The position numbers were made by a program, and so were the translations under genes. DNA of 64,000 nt. Origin: Mesobacterium_A hydrothermale. Its GTDB lineage: Bacteria; Pseudomonadota; Alphaproteobacteria; Rhodobacterales; Rhodobacteraceae. Positions 45,447 through 53,940 of the stretch are shown here, piece after piece. Position 1 is the stretch's first letter; every line of letters starts with the position of its first letter. The notes under the pieces are model-generated. The model saw nothing but the letters and a program-made list of their open reading frames with translations, was not told the origin of the DNA and did no database searches. Location: contig NZ_JAYLLH010000002.1 of assembly GCF_035818635.1 (NCBI RefSeq), positions 213,388-277,387 on the forward strand, in the 5' to 3' direction.

Positions 45447-46094
45447 CTAGCTGATCACCTGACTGATTTCGCGCAGGATCTTTTCCCGGATCGCACGGGG
45501 ATAGTCGCGATGGCCGCGCGCCGTGATCACGAACCCGTCGCGGGTGATGACCTTGCGGGAGTAATAGTTGGTGATCGCAACGCCCAGGCCCTCGATCGCG
45601 ATGGCATTGACGGTGATCCCCAGCCGTTCGGCCCGGCGACGGAAGGGGGCGACCTCTGAACCCGCGTTTGCGGTGCCGTCGCCAGAGATATCGACGATCT
45701 TGCGCTTGCAATCGGCAACTTGCCCGAATTGCCGCAACGAGATGTCCAGAGCCTCTGCCGGGGCGGTGTTCGACATCAGGAACGCCCGTTGCATCCCGCG
45801 GGCGCGGTCTGACAGCGCCCGCACGTCAAGGGCGGTGCGGATGCGGACCCAGGGGATCGTCACCTGCTGCGCATCGGGGCCGGACCATTGCACCACCGAC
45901 AGCGCCACGTTGTCCCGAACCAGAATATCGACGATCTCGGGATCCCGCAGCGCATCGGCCAGCCCGTCCACCTGTAATCGGTATTCTGACACGTCGATGG
46001 ATTGCGACACGTCGATCGACAGCAGCAGCGCGGTTTCGCAAGCCCGGGTCACCGGGGCAAGGAAGATCAGGCAAAGGGCAAGCACCGTGCGCAT
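45447..46094 (-). CDS. exported DUF1194 (VWA-like) protein
   Basis: 215 residues. Signal peptide VLALCLIFLAPVTRA|CET, then a von Willebrand A-like domain with metal-site residues DVSQSIDVSEY and VDISGDGTANAG. Members of DUF1194 occur throughout Rhodobacteraceae; their function is unknown. I take the ATG at 46092-46094; a start twelve codons earlier would put charged residues before the leader. It lies downstream of ssrA in the same direction, after the ssrA hairpin. Confidence 0.82.
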   Translation of the reverse strand: MRTVLALCLIFLAPVTRACETALLLSIDVSQSIDVSEYRLQVDGLADALRDPEIVDILVRDNVALSVVQWSGPDAQQVTIPWVRIRTALDVRALSDRARGMQRAFLMSNTAPAEALDISLRQFGQVADCKRKIVDISGDGTANAGSEVAPFRRRAERLGITVNAIAIEGLGVAITNYYSRKVITRDGFVITARGHRDYPRAIREKILREISQVIS

Positions 46095-46142
46095 GCCCCG
46101 ATGCTGGCCGCAGCGGGCGGGGGCCGTCAAGGGCCGGATCGT

Positions 46143-46181
46143 AAGAAAGGAAAGTGCAGGCTTCTGTTGCCAGGTGCCTGC
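46143..46181 (-). terminator. terminal hairpin of ssrA
   Basis: On the minus strand GCAGGC...GCCTGC closes a hairpin around ACCTGGCAACAGAA and is followed by ACTTTCCTTTCTT. The loop words look conserved, so this may be both the last helix of the coding RNA and the terminator. Confidence 0.65.
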
Positions 46182-46465
46182 GAACCCCGCCTTACGCTGC
46201 TAGGCGCAAGGGCTTAGATTTCAGTATTTCCAACTGCTTACGCAGCCAGAGCAACCGGAGCACGATTGTCGTTGGCAATTGTACTTTTCGGACCGATAAC
46301 GGTGGTACCTCACCGGGACAAAGCAACATCTTTACGCGTTCGTCGATCCTGTTTCGGCCCCAAGACCCCCCAACGAAAGGGGTATTTATGGTGGAGCCGC
46401 CGGGTACCGCCCCCGGGTCCGATCCGTTTATTCCATGCGCGTTTATGCCCATAGTCCGGTTGCCC
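46153..46465 (-). ncRNA. ssrA: tmRNA, two-piece permuted form
   Basis: Rescue RNA for stalled ribosomes. Read on the minus strand, the acceptor piece comes first and ends in GGCTCCACCA (46389-46398); after a short spacer the coding piece begins at 46361 with GGGGCCGAAACAGGATCGAC. GGGGCCG pairs with CGGCTCC of the acceptor 3' side (one G-U), forming the split acceptor stem. The tag frame (46238-46276) reads ANDNRAPVALAA and ends in TAA. This permuted order is standard for alphaproteobacteria, where the spacer is cut out. The outer ends are approximate. A good promoter lies just upstream. Confidence 0.93.
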
Positions 46466-46476
46466 GGACGAAGCGG

Positions 46477-46505
46477 AATATAGGCACTTCGAAGGAGATT
46501 GTGAA
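46477..46505 (-). promoter_or_regulatory. ssrA: sigma-70 promoter of ssrA
   Basis: On the minus strand TTCACA (46500-46505) and TATATT (46477-46482) are 17 bases apart. Transcription would start near 46470, just before the acceptor piece. Confidence 0.65.
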
Positions 46506-46509
46506 GGGG

Positions 46510-46538
46510 TTGTCGCGGTTTGGCATTTCCGATATGTT
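46510..46538 (+). promoter_or_regulatory. putative promoter of the second RTX gene
   Basis: TTGTCG (46510-46515) and TATGTT (46533-46538) stand 17 bases apart on the plus strand, about 90 bases before the RTX gene ATG. It is back to back with the ssrA promoter. Confidence 0.45.
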
Positions 46539-46626
46539 GATGCTGTTTGGCGTCTGTCCGCGGTGGGGTTCCCCTTGGGCTCTTTGGTAGGCCAACAAAG
46601 TCCGTTGTTTTCAGAGGGAATCTTTC

Positions 46627-48321
46627 ATGGCTGCAGTTTGGTTCTTGCAACCTGTCAACATGAGCGCGTCCGGGCTGAGTTTCCCGGTGGTGAGCGAGAT
46701 GACGGGGAGCCGGATCGTCATAGTGGACAACGGTATTTCCTACGAATTGACCGGAACATTCAGTGGCCGGCCGCCGTCCCTTGGCTCGAACGACATGATC
46801 AGCGGTGTCGTGACAGGGTATTTGTCACGCGCAGGCGCGACCGTGTTTATCGACGCGACCGGTTTGAACGCGGACGCCTGGGATTTGACTGCCGCTATCC
46901 TGATTCAACGAGACGCCCAGCTTGCATTTGAAATCGCGCTTCAGGGCAACGATTGGTTTTTCGGGTCCGGTTTTGGCGACGGGATCGACGGTCACGAAGG
47001 CACCGATACGATTTTCGGTGGAAGCGGCCGCGACACTCTGAATGGAATGCTGGGAAACGACCTGATCTTTGGCGGTCCTGATCAGGATATGATCACCGGC
47101 GGAAATGGGGCGGACTCGATCTCTGGCGACGAGGGTGCTGACAGCGTTTATGGCAATGCCGGGAACGACACGCTGGCCGGTGGCGCCGGCACCGACATTG
47201 TTGGCGGCGGCAGCGGAAACGACCTGGTGGTCAGCGGCAATCTCGGTGCGTTCGAAGCGGCGGCCGAAGCGGTTTACCGGATCTACCAGGCAACATTGGA
47301 CCGCGCCCCGGACGTGGGCGGTTTGATCCAATGGGCCAATGCGCGGGTGAACGGCGCAAACCTGGGGGATATCGCCCGAGGTTTTGTCAATTCGCAGGAA
47401 TTTCAGAACCGTTACAACGACACCGACAGCACGGCATTCGTGACGCTGCTTTACAACAACGTCCTGAGCCGTGCCCCGGACGCGACCGGGCTGATCGACT
47501 GGGTCGGGCGCCTTGAGACCGGCACCAGCCGCCAGGATGTTGTTCTGGGGTTTTCCGAAAGTGCAGAGTTCATTGCCAGCACCCGGATCGAAAGCCTGTC
47601 CTATGGCAAAACCCTTCTCAAGGCGTCTTTCACTGACGATCTGTATCGTGTTTACGGGGCCACGCTGGGGCGGGAACCCGACTTTGCGGGTCTGGATGGC
47701 TGGGCAGACAAGATGGCCAGCGGGACAAGTTATCAATCCGTCGTGGCGGGGTTCGTCAGATCAGCGGAGTTCCAGCAAACCTATGGCAGCCTCAGTGACA
47801 GCGGGTTCGTCTCACTGCTCTACCAGAACGTGCTGGAACGGTCGCCCGACAGCGAGGGCCTGCAAACCTGGCTTGACCGTCTTGCAACCGGCTGGGCACG
47901 GGAAAAGGTGGTCGAGGGGTTCGCCCAAAGCGTCGAATATCGCGCGGCAACAGAGCAGCCGCTCAAGCAATGGATGCAAGTCGACCCAACGGATTCTTCG
48001 ACATATGACAGATTGGCGGGAGCTTCGAATGGTGGTGCGGGCGTTGACACGCTGGTCGGTGGCTTCGCGGTCGATATGTTCGTCTTTGTCGCTGCGGACG
48101 GTGCAGGTGAGGGCAGCCACGACACGATCGTTGGTCTGGAAGCTTGGGATATGGTGATCTTCGAAGATTTTGGCTATGGCGATGCGTCAAACGCTTTGCC
48201 GTACCTGTCGCAGGTCGGCACAAACGTGGTGTTCGAGGACCAGGGCCATACCGCGGTCTTCCGCAATGCTGATCTGTCCTGTTTCGTGCCCGGGATGGTA
48301 CAGGTCGAAGAGACCTACTAG
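46627..48321 (+). CDS. secreted RTX protein with DUF4214 repeats
   Basis: 564 residues, acidic, no Sec signal. About 115 N-terminal residues of unknown fold precede RTX nonapeptides (GGSGRDTLNGMLGNDLIFGG and following, ~115-200) and then DUF4214 units with alternating words such as IYQATLDRAPDVGGL, LYNNVLSRAPDATGL, VYGATLGREPDFAGL and LYQNVLERSPDSEGL. The last ~80 residues (GGFAVDMFVF, LEAWDMVIFEDFGYGDASNAL) closely match the end of the 1363-residue protein at 27178. I infer a calcium-binding protein exported by type I secretion. GAGGGAATC precedes the ATG at 46627. Confidence 0.87.
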   Translation: MAAVWFLQPVNMSASGLSFPVVSEMTGSRIVIVDNGISYELTGTFSGRPPSLGSNDMISGVVTGYLSRAGATVFIDATGLNADAWDLTAAILIQRDAQLAFEIALQGNDWFFGSGFGDGIDGHEGTDTIFGGSGRDTLNGMLGNDLIFGGPDQDMITGGNGADSISGDEGADSVYGNAGNDTLAGGAGTDIVGGGSGNDLVVSGNLGAFEAAAEAVYRIYQATLDRAPDVGGLIQWANARVNGANLGDIARGFVNSQEFQNRYNDTDSTAFVTLLYNNVLSRAPDATGLIDWVGRLETGTSRQDVVLGFSESAEFIASTRIESLSYGKTLLKASFTDDLYRVYGATLGREPDFAGLDGWADKMASGTSYQSVVAGFVRSAEFQQTYGSLSDSGFVSLLYQNVLERSPDSEGLQTWLDRLATGWAREKVVEGFAQSVEYRAATEQPLKQWMQVDPTDSSTYDRLAGASNGGAGVDTLVGGFAVDMFVFVAADGAGEGSHDTIVGLEAWDMVIFEDFGYGDASNALPYLSQVGTNVVFEDQGHTAVFRNADLSCFVPGMVQVEETY

Positions 48322-48345
48322 CGCCAAGCCATCACATCGCAAAGA

Positions 48346-48371
48346 AAAAGGCCGGGCTGCCCCGGCCTTTT
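48346..48371. terminator. bidirectional terminator
   Basis: A perfect stem AAAAGGCCGGG / CCCGGCCTTTT with a CTGC loop lies between the convergent RTX gene and dctM. A/T runs on both sides fit termination in both directions. Confidence 0.8.
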
Positions 48372-48388
48372 GTCGTTTTGTCCAAGGA

Positions 48389-49831
48389 TCAGTTGCCGTA
48401 GGCCACGCTGGGCAGCCATGTCGTGAGCCAGGGGAACTCGAACACGATGAACAGGCCGGTCAGCTGCAGCAGCACAAAGGGAATGATGCCCTTGTAGATG
48501 TGGCCCAGCGAGATTCCCGGCGGGCAGACGCCCTTGAGATAGAACAGTGCAAAGCCCACGGGTGGCGTCAGGAACGAGGTTTGCAAGGTCACGGCCACAA
48601 GGATCGCAAACCAGACGATCGAAGGATCGGCGACTTCGCCATAGCCCGGAATCGGCAGGTTCAGCGCGTGGATGATCGGCAGCATCAGCGGCATGATGAT
48701 GATCGTGATCTCGATCCAGTCCAGCAGAAAGCCAAGGCAGAATACGATGAACAGGATGAACCCGACGGTCAGGTAGGGATCGTCGAACGCCGATTTCACC
48801 AGGTGCTCGATGATCTCGTCGCCCCCGTAACGGCGCAGGATCAGGGCAAAGAAGTTCGCCGCAAGGAAGATACCCACGATGTAGCCCGCGGTGTTCAGGG
48901 TAGAGCGGCTGACTTCGCGGAAGACCTTCCAGTTCAGCTTGCGGTTGGCCAGCGCCAGCAGCGTGGCCCCCGCGGCGCCCAGGCCCGAAGCTTCGGTCGG
49001 CGTGGCGATGCCGGCAAAGATAGAGCCCAGAACCAGCAGGATCAGGAACATCGGCGGGATCACCGCCAGTGCGACTTCTTTCACCTCGTCGATGCCGACG
49101 CGGCCCGCATTTTCCGGGGCAGGCATCGCCTTGGGGTTGATCAGGCCATAGATCACGATGAACACGATGTAGAGCGCGCCAAGGATCAGGCCGGGAAACA
49201 GCGCCCCCATGAACAGGTCACCCAGCGAAATCGCCAGCTGGTCCGACATGATCACAAGCATGATCGACGGCGGGATCAGGATTCCCAGCGTGCCAGCGCT
49301 GGCGATGGTCCCGGTTGCGATCGGCTTGGAATAGTTCTGGCTCATCATTTGCGGCAGGGCCATAACCCCCAGCAGCGTGACCGATGCACCAATCACGCCG
49401 GTCGATGCGGCCAGGATGATGCCGATCAGCAGAACGGTCAGCGACAGGCCGCCTTTCAGCCCGCCGAACAGTTTCTGCATCGATTGCATCATCCGCTGCG
49501 CCACGCCGGACTGATCCAGCATCAGGCCCATGTAGATGAACATCGGCAGCGCGACCAGAACCGGGTTCTTGACCGTGTTGCCGAACAGGCGACCGGGCAG
49601 GGCTTGCAGCTTCTGATAGGAAATACCGGTGCTGTCAAAGCCGATGACGTCCTTGAATGTGCCGCGGAACGGGTCAAGGAAGAACTCGGCGATCAACACA
49701 AACAGCAGTGACACGCCGACCAGGGCCATGGCGACGGGGATGCCGCGGAACAGCATCCAGATGAAGACACCGAACATCGCGGCGACGGCGAGTTCGTTGA
49801 TGGTCAGGAACTGACCCAGGAATTCAAGCAT
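48389..49831 (-). CDS. dctM: TRAP transporter large permease (DctM)
   Basis: 480 residues with about twelve hydrophobic segments of the DctM family (LPMFIYMGLMLDQSGVAQRM, GILIPPSIMLVIMSDQLAIS, AGIATPTEASGLGAAGA). It moves the substrate across the inner membrane using a sodium gradient. The ATG at 49829-49831 has AGGAAGG upstream; a longer in-frame start would add eleven charged residues. The start lies four bases after the dctQ stop. Its family and that of the binding protein fit the TakP-like group for keto acids or related organic acids. Confidence 0.92.
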   Translation of the reverse strand: MLEFLGQFLTINELAVAAMFGVFIWMLFRGIPVAMALVGVSLLFVLIAEFFLDPFRGTFKDVIGFDSTGISYQKLQALPGRLFGNTVKNPVLVALPMFIYMGLMLDQSGVAQRMMQSMQKLFGGLKGGLSLTVLLIGIILAASTGVIGASVTLLGVMALPQMMSQNYSKPIATGTIASAGTLGILIPPSIMLVIMSDQLAISLGDLFMGALFPGLILGALYIVFIVIYGLINPKAMPAPENAGRVGIDEVKEVALAVIPPMFLILLVLGSIFAGIATPTEASGLGAAGATLLALANRKLNWKVFREVSRSTLNTAGYIVGIFLAANFFALILRRYGGDEIIEHLVKSAFDDPYLTVGFILFIVFCLGFLLDWIEITIIIMPLMLPIIHALNLPIPGYGEVADPSIVWFAILVAVTLQTSFLTPPVGFALFYLKGVCPPGISLGHIYKGIIPFVLLQLTGLFIVFEFPWLTTWLPSVAYGN

Positions 49832-49835
49832 CGGG

Positions 49836-50645
49836 TTATCCTTCCTGGCCGGCTTTGGCGCCACGGTCCATCAGCCGGGCAACGGCAATGACAACGACGG
49901 TGGCGATAAGCGCTGCGGCAACGGTGTATTTGATGTCCCACGGGCCAAGTTCGAATTCATCGAACAGCCAATGGCGGCCAACCTGGCGCATGCTGGTGCC
50001 CTCGGGGCTGGTCAGGTAGACGATCCAGAACGTCGCGTAATAGATCGCAAGGTTCAGCGCGAACATTACCGAAGGGAACGCGAACAGCAGCTTTTTCCAC
50101 AGGACCGGGTTGGTCAGCATCGCCAGGTACCGCGAATAGGCGCCCCAGATCGCGACCGCGATCACAAGGAAGGACACGTTCATGAAGACCTTGAGGATCC
50201 ACAGATTGTGCAGGCCGTTGGGACTGTCCGATCCCTCGTTCGCCACCACCGATGAAATCGCGTAGTTCAGCGTCACGTCCCAGGCGAGGATGATGAACGG
50301 CAAAAAGCACCACGCCAGCGCAAGGATTTCTGTGCGCAGCTTCTTGGCCTTGGTGAAACTGTCATAGCGGATATCGACCCGCACGTGGCTGTTGGTGGTC
50401 ACTGCATAGGCGATACCGATCAGCACGGCGGCGCCGTAAAGCCACCACTGAAGGTCGTCAAGCCAGGCTTGGTTGTGGCCGGCCTGTCGCAGGATGACCT
50501 GGGCACAGATCGCAACCATCAGGATCGGAAACAGCCAGGCAAAGACATTGCCGATCGCCACGATCCCCCGGTCGAACTTGTTGTGGGTCTCTCTGTCTAC
50601 CTCACCGGGGTCGGTGATGGCGACAACCACGTCGGACGTATCCAC
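49836..50645 (-). CDS. dctQ: TRAP transporter small permease (DctQ)
   Basis: About 269 residues with four main membrane segments (FAWLFPILMVAICAQVI onwards) and a longer loop than most DctQ proteins. It links the binding protein to the large permease. I choose the GTG at 50643-50645, which has GGAGGA eight bases upstream; an ATG eight codons earlier lies before that ribosome site and is less likely. A terminator-like hairpin separates it from dctP. Confidence 0.85.
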   Translation of the reverse strand: MDTSDVVVAITDPGEVDRETHNKFDRGIVAIGNVFAWLFPILMVAICAQVILRQAGHNQAWLDDLQWWLYGAAVLIGIAYAVTTNSHVRVDIRYDSFTKAKKLRTEILALAWCFLPFIILAWDVTLNYAISSVVANEGSDSPNGLHNLWILKVFMNVSFLVIAVAIWGAYSRYLAMLTNPVLWKKLLFAFPSVMFALNLAIYYATFWIVYLTSPEGTSMRQVGRHWLFDEFELGPWDIKYTVAAALIATVVVIAVARLMDRGAKAGQEG

Positions 50646-50702
50646 GGCGACGCTCCTCCAATTTTTCATGATGGGGCCGCGACCGCTCCCAAGGCCGCAG
50701 CG

Positions 50703-50732
50703 AAAAAACCGGGACGGCAGTCCGTCCCGGTT
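50703..50732 (-). terminator. attenuator/terminator between dctP and dctQ
   Basis: On the minus strand an 11-bp perfect stem AACCGGGACGG / CCGTCCCGGTT is followed by a T-run (TTTTTT counting the stem end). It lies about 20 bases after the dctP stop, so most transcripts probably end here and the binding protein is made in excess of the permeases. Confidence 0.75.
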
Positions 50733-50752
50733 CGTCTTTTCGGATCAAATGA

Positions 50753-51802
50753 TCAGTTCCGCGGACGCGGCATATAGATGGTGTCGCCCCAGGTCTTGTA
50801 GCCGGCGCGATACTCGGTCAGGTCGTCCCAGACTTCCTTGAAGAACGGGTCTTCCGCGGCCAGTTCTGCGGCGACTTCGTTCCAGGTGGCTTCGAACACG
50901 GCCAGCTGTTCCGGGGTCCAGCTCTTGATGGTCACGCCGTGCTTTTCGACGTTCTCGACCATGGCGGAGTAGTTGGACTGCTCACCCTCGGCATAGTTGG
51001 TGGTGATGTTGGCCAGGCAAGCGATTTCGATCTGCTTCTGCGCGGTTTCGCTCAGGTCGTCCCAACGGTCCTTGTTGATCAGCAGTTCGAACAAGGTCGC
51101 GGGCTGGTGCCAGCCGGGGAAGTAGTTGTATTTCGCGATCTGGTAGAAGCCCAGACGCGCGTCGATGCGCGGCATCGAGAATTCGGTGGCGTCGATGGCG
51201 CCGCGTTCCAGCGCCGGGAAAATGTCACCGCCGGCCAGCAGCGAGGTCGACACGCCAAGGCGCTGCATCACTTCGGCGCCCAGGCCGAAGAAGCGCATGT
51301 TCAGGCCCTTCAGGTCGTCGAGCGAGGTGATCTCGTTCTTGAACCAGCCCGAGGTCTCCGGCGCGATCAGGCCGCACGGGGTGACATGCACGTTATAGCC
51401 GTTGTCGTCATACATCTGCTGGAACAGGCGCGCGCCGTCATCATACAGCATCCAGCCCAGGAATTCGCCCGCTTCCGGGCCGAAGGGCACGGCTGCAAAC
51501 AGCGATGCTGCGGTGATCTTGCCCTGCCAGTAACCCGAAGTGGTGAAGGCCGCGTCGACCGAGCCGTTGGAAACGGCATCCAGCGCTTCCAGGGTCGGGA
51601 CCAGTTCACCGGGATCGAAATGTTCGAATTCCACCTCGTCGGAAATCGCGTTCACCTTGTCGGTGAAGTCGACGCCGGCGGTGCCGAGGATCGGCAGGTT
51701 CTTTCCGAAGGCCGAGGTCATTTCAAAGGTTTCCTGCGCGTAAGCCACGCCGGAGACCGCGAACGTGGCCGCGACGGCAGCCGTGAAAGTGCGGATAGTC
51801 AT
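50753..51802 (-). CDS. dctP: TRAP transporter periplasmic binding protein (DctP)
   Basis: 349 residues. Signal peptide FTAAVAATFAVSGVAYA|QE, then a DctP fold: ALDAVSNGSVDAAFTTSGYW, LKGLNMRFFGLGAEVMQRLG and ERGAIDATEFSMPRIDARLG with the conserved Arg that usually binds a carboxylate. The subgroup resembles TakP-like keto-acid binders. It is first in the dctPQM operon and divergent from the PhyH/HD pair, so the transporter may bring in the substrate or export-linked product of that pathway. Confidence 0.9.
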   Translation of the reverse strand: MTIRTFTAAVAATFAVSGVAYAQETFEMTSAFGKNLPILGTAGVDFTDKVNAISDEVEFEHFDPGELVPTLEALDAVSNGSVDAAFTTSGYWQGKITAASLFAAVPFGPEAGEFLGWMLYDDGARLFQQMYDDNGYNVHVTPCGLIAPETSGWFKNEITSLDDLKGLNMRFFGLGAEVMQRLGVSTSLLAGGDIFPALERGAIDATEFSMPRIDARLGFYQIAKYNYFPGWHQPATLFELLINKDRWDDLSETAQKQIEIACLANITTNYAEGEQSNYSAMVENVEKHGVTIKSWTPEQLAVFEATWNEVAAELAAEDPFFKEVWDDLTEYRAGYKTWGDTIYMPRPRN

Positions 51803-52082
51803 GTGTGTCCTCCCAAAGGTCCACGCCCTTTGCGGGCGTTTGGTAATCTGAGTTTACCAATTACCGGTCTATCAATCTGATCGCGGCAATGTGAATACCC
51901 AGTTCTACGGAGTATAGAGGCCAAATCGGTACCGGAAACCCGAAACCGTCGTGAAATCGTCCAGACGGCAGGTTTTTTTGGGGGGTGCCAACGTCGTTTT
52001 TTCCGACAGGCTGTGTCGCATTCCAGCGCGACCTGTCCCGGCCAATGACCCGACGCTGGGGATAGGTCCACAGGAGGCGCAG

Positions 52083-52940
52083 ATGAACGCAGATCAGCTT
52101 GCATCCTATCGCCGCGACGGTTTCGTGTCCGGGCTGCCGGTGTTCGACCCGTCCGATGTCACGCGGATCCGCGGCGCCATTGAGCAGCTCGAAGCCCACC
52201 ACGCAGACGGCGCCGGCGGTCATGCGCTCAACCAGTTTTTCCGTGTCAACGGCCAGCTTGTGATCCCGCTGCTGGCCGATCTTGCGCGCACCCCGGCGAT
52301 CCTCGACGTCGTGGAACAGGTGCTGGGGCCCGATCTGCTGGTCTGGTCGGTGGAACTGTTCATCAAGGAGGCGGGCAGCGCCAAGACCGTCAGCTGGCAC
52401 CAGGACATCACCTATTGGGGCATGGGTGAAACCGATGACGAGGTCACCGCCTGGGTCGCGCTGTCCGATGTCAGCGTGCAGGCCGGGTGCATGCGGTTTC
52501 TGCCCGGCTCTCATGCCGGTGGCATCGTGCCCCATGCCGATACGTTCGCGCCGGACAACCTTCTGTCGCGTGGACAGGAGATCGCCCATGTCGATGAAAC
52601 ACAGGCAGTTTTCGGCCCGCTGCGACCTGGAGAATTGTCGCTCCATCATGGCCGTTGCTTCCATGCCTCCGGCCCGAACCGATCATCCGACCGCCGCATC
52701 GGGCTGGCCATTCGTTATGTCACGCCGGGGGTGCGCGATGGCCTGCCCGGCCGTGACTATGCCATGCTGGTGCGCGGCCAGGACCGCCATCAGGGCTGGA
52801 CACCTGTCGCCGGCGCGCGCGCGTTGTTTCACCCCGCAGACCTTGCGCTTTACGACCAGGTGTTGTCGGATCAGTCCGCAACGCTGTCCGCCGGTGCCAC
52901 CGGCACCGTCGATCTTTACCAGACAGGAGGCCCGCAATGA
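52083..52940 (+). CDS. PhyH-type Fe(II)/2-oxoglutarate dioxygenase (PhnY-like)
   Basis: 285 residues of the phytanoyl-CoA dioxygenase family. The iron ligands are visible: H106-x-D108 (SWHQDITYW) and H194 (CFHASGPNR), with R205 (DRRIGL) eleven residues later to bind 2-oxoglutarate. It should hydroxylate a small organic substrate. Coupled by a four-base overlap to an HD-domain protein, the arrangement of PhnY-PhnZ, which oxidises aminoethylphosphonate, so a phosphonate is one candidate substrate; this is inference. The ATG at 52083 follows AGGAGGCGCAG. Divergent from dctP. Confidence 0.82.
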   Translation: MNADQLASYRRDGFVSGLPVFDPSDVTRIRGAIEQLEAHHADGAGGHALNQFFRVNGQLVIPLLADLARTPAILDVVEQVLGPDLLVWSVELFIKEAGSAKTVSWHQDITYWGMGETDDEVTAWVALSDVSVQAGCMRFLPGSHAGGIVPHADTFAPDNLLSRGQEIAHVDETQAVFGPLRPGELSLHHGRCFHASGPNRSSDRRIGLAIRYVTPGVRDGLPGRDYAMLVRGQDRHQGWTPVAGARALFHPADLALYDQVLSDQSATLSAGATGTVDLYQTGGPQ

Positions 52941-53548
52941 CCCAGGACACCCGCACCGTGTCCTTCACCCAGATGAAGGATGGTACAAAAGAGGACTACC
53001 TTCTGCTCGAAGAGATGGAAAAACCCTATCTCGCGCTGACGCCGGACCGGGTGCTGGACGAACTGCGGCGACAGGGCGAAACCACGCTGGAAGGCTACAA
53101 GATCACCCGCCTGACCCACGGGTTGCAGGCCGCCACCCGGGCCGAGGCCGAAGGGGCCGATATCGACTGGGTCGTCGGCGCCCTGCTGCATGACATCGGT
53201 GACGGTCTCGCGCCGCAAAACCACGACAGGTTCTCGGCCGAGGTGATCCGCCCCTTTGTCCGCTGGGAAGTGGCCTGGACCGTCGAACATCACGGCATCT
53301 TCCAGATGCTTTACTATGGTCACCACTACGGCTGGGATCGCAACGCCCGCGACCAGTTCAGGGATCATCCCTGTTTCGACACCTGCGCCGCGTTCTGCGA
53401 ACGCTGGGACCAATCCAGTTTCGATCCTGACTATCCGGCCCGGCCGCTGGCGCATTTCGAACCGATGGTGCGCCAGGTCTACAGCCGCAAGGCCTATGAT
53501 CCGGCCGTGCTGCAAGAGGGGGTCGTGACCGGTCTGCCACCGCTTTAG
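52937..53548 (+). CDS. HD-domain protein, probable diiron oxygenase (PhnZ/TmpB-like)
   Basis: 203 residues with an HD metal site: H61 (RLTHGLQ), H85-D86 (ALLHDIGD), H96-D97 (QNHDRFS), H118/H119 (VEHHGIFQ) and an acidic residue near 158-163. The first spacing, 24 residues, equals that of PhnZ as I recall it. HD proteins of the MIOX/PhnZ/TmpB group use a mixed-valent diiron centre and oxygen to cleave a C-C or C-P bond next to a hydroxyl. A hydroxylating PhyH enzyme encoded just before, with overlapping ATGA, fits this two-step chemistry. An ordinary HD phosphohydrolase remains possible. Confidence 0.78.
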   Translation: MTQDTRTVSFTQMKDGTKEDYLLLEEMEKPYLALTPDRVLDELRRQGETTLEGYKITRLTHGLQAATRAEAEGADIDWVVGALLHDIGDGLAPQNHDRFSAEVIRPFVRWEVAWTVEHHGIFQMLYYGHHYGWDRNARDQFRDHPCFDTCAAFCERWDQSSFDPDYPARPLAHFEPMVRQVYSRKAYDPAVLQEGVVTGLPPL

Positions 53549-53898
53549 GGCCAGTTGACGGCGATCAGCCAGGTGGCGGGCAAGGCCTCGAAGGCGAACC
53601 AGACCGCGGCCTTGGGCATCGGCGGGCGGTCGATCGCGATCGACACCGCCCGGCCCGTGGCCGCCCCGGCATAGGCCACGCCAAGCGCGGCATAAAGCCA
53701 GCCCGCCCCGGTCAGCAGGCAAGCCAGCCCCAGCGCAACGAACAGCCCGCCGGCAGAGGCGCGCAGTTCGCTCAGCCCCATGGTGCTGCCTCGGGTCTCA
53801 AGATCCAGCGCCGACGCGGTAAAACGCGGCGCCAGAAAGCCAAATCCGCCAAGCCCCACGGTCAGCGCCGCCAGTGCGATGTTCACGATTTCCATCAT
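53545..53898 (-). CDS. DUF4345 family membrane protein
   Basis: 117 residues with four hydrophobic segments and the family-like words LGGFGFLAPRFTASAL and ELRASAGGLFVALGLACL. Function unknown. The gene converges on the HD-domain gene and overlaps its stop by four bases. The start is an ATG at 53896-53898; a second Met follows at once. Confidence 0.75.
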   Translation of the reverse strand: MMEIVNIALAALTVGLGGFGFLAPRFTASALDLETRGSTMGLSELRASAGGLFVALGLACLLTGAGWLYAALGVAYAGAATGRAVSIAIDRPPMPKAAVWFAFEALPATWLIAVNWP

Positions 53899-53940
53899 GC
53901 GGCAGACCTAGACCAAACCCAGGGAAAGAAAACCTTCCCG

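Noticed and set aside
46192..46650. 152-residue frame on the minus strand over ssrA
   Set aside because: The region is the tmRNA gene; the frame contains the split tRNA-like ends and the tag, so it is not a protein gene.
48170..49711. 513-residue open frame antisense to dctM
   Set aside because: It mirrors a conserved membrane protein gene; the frame is rich in Gln, Asp and Arg and has no start signal.
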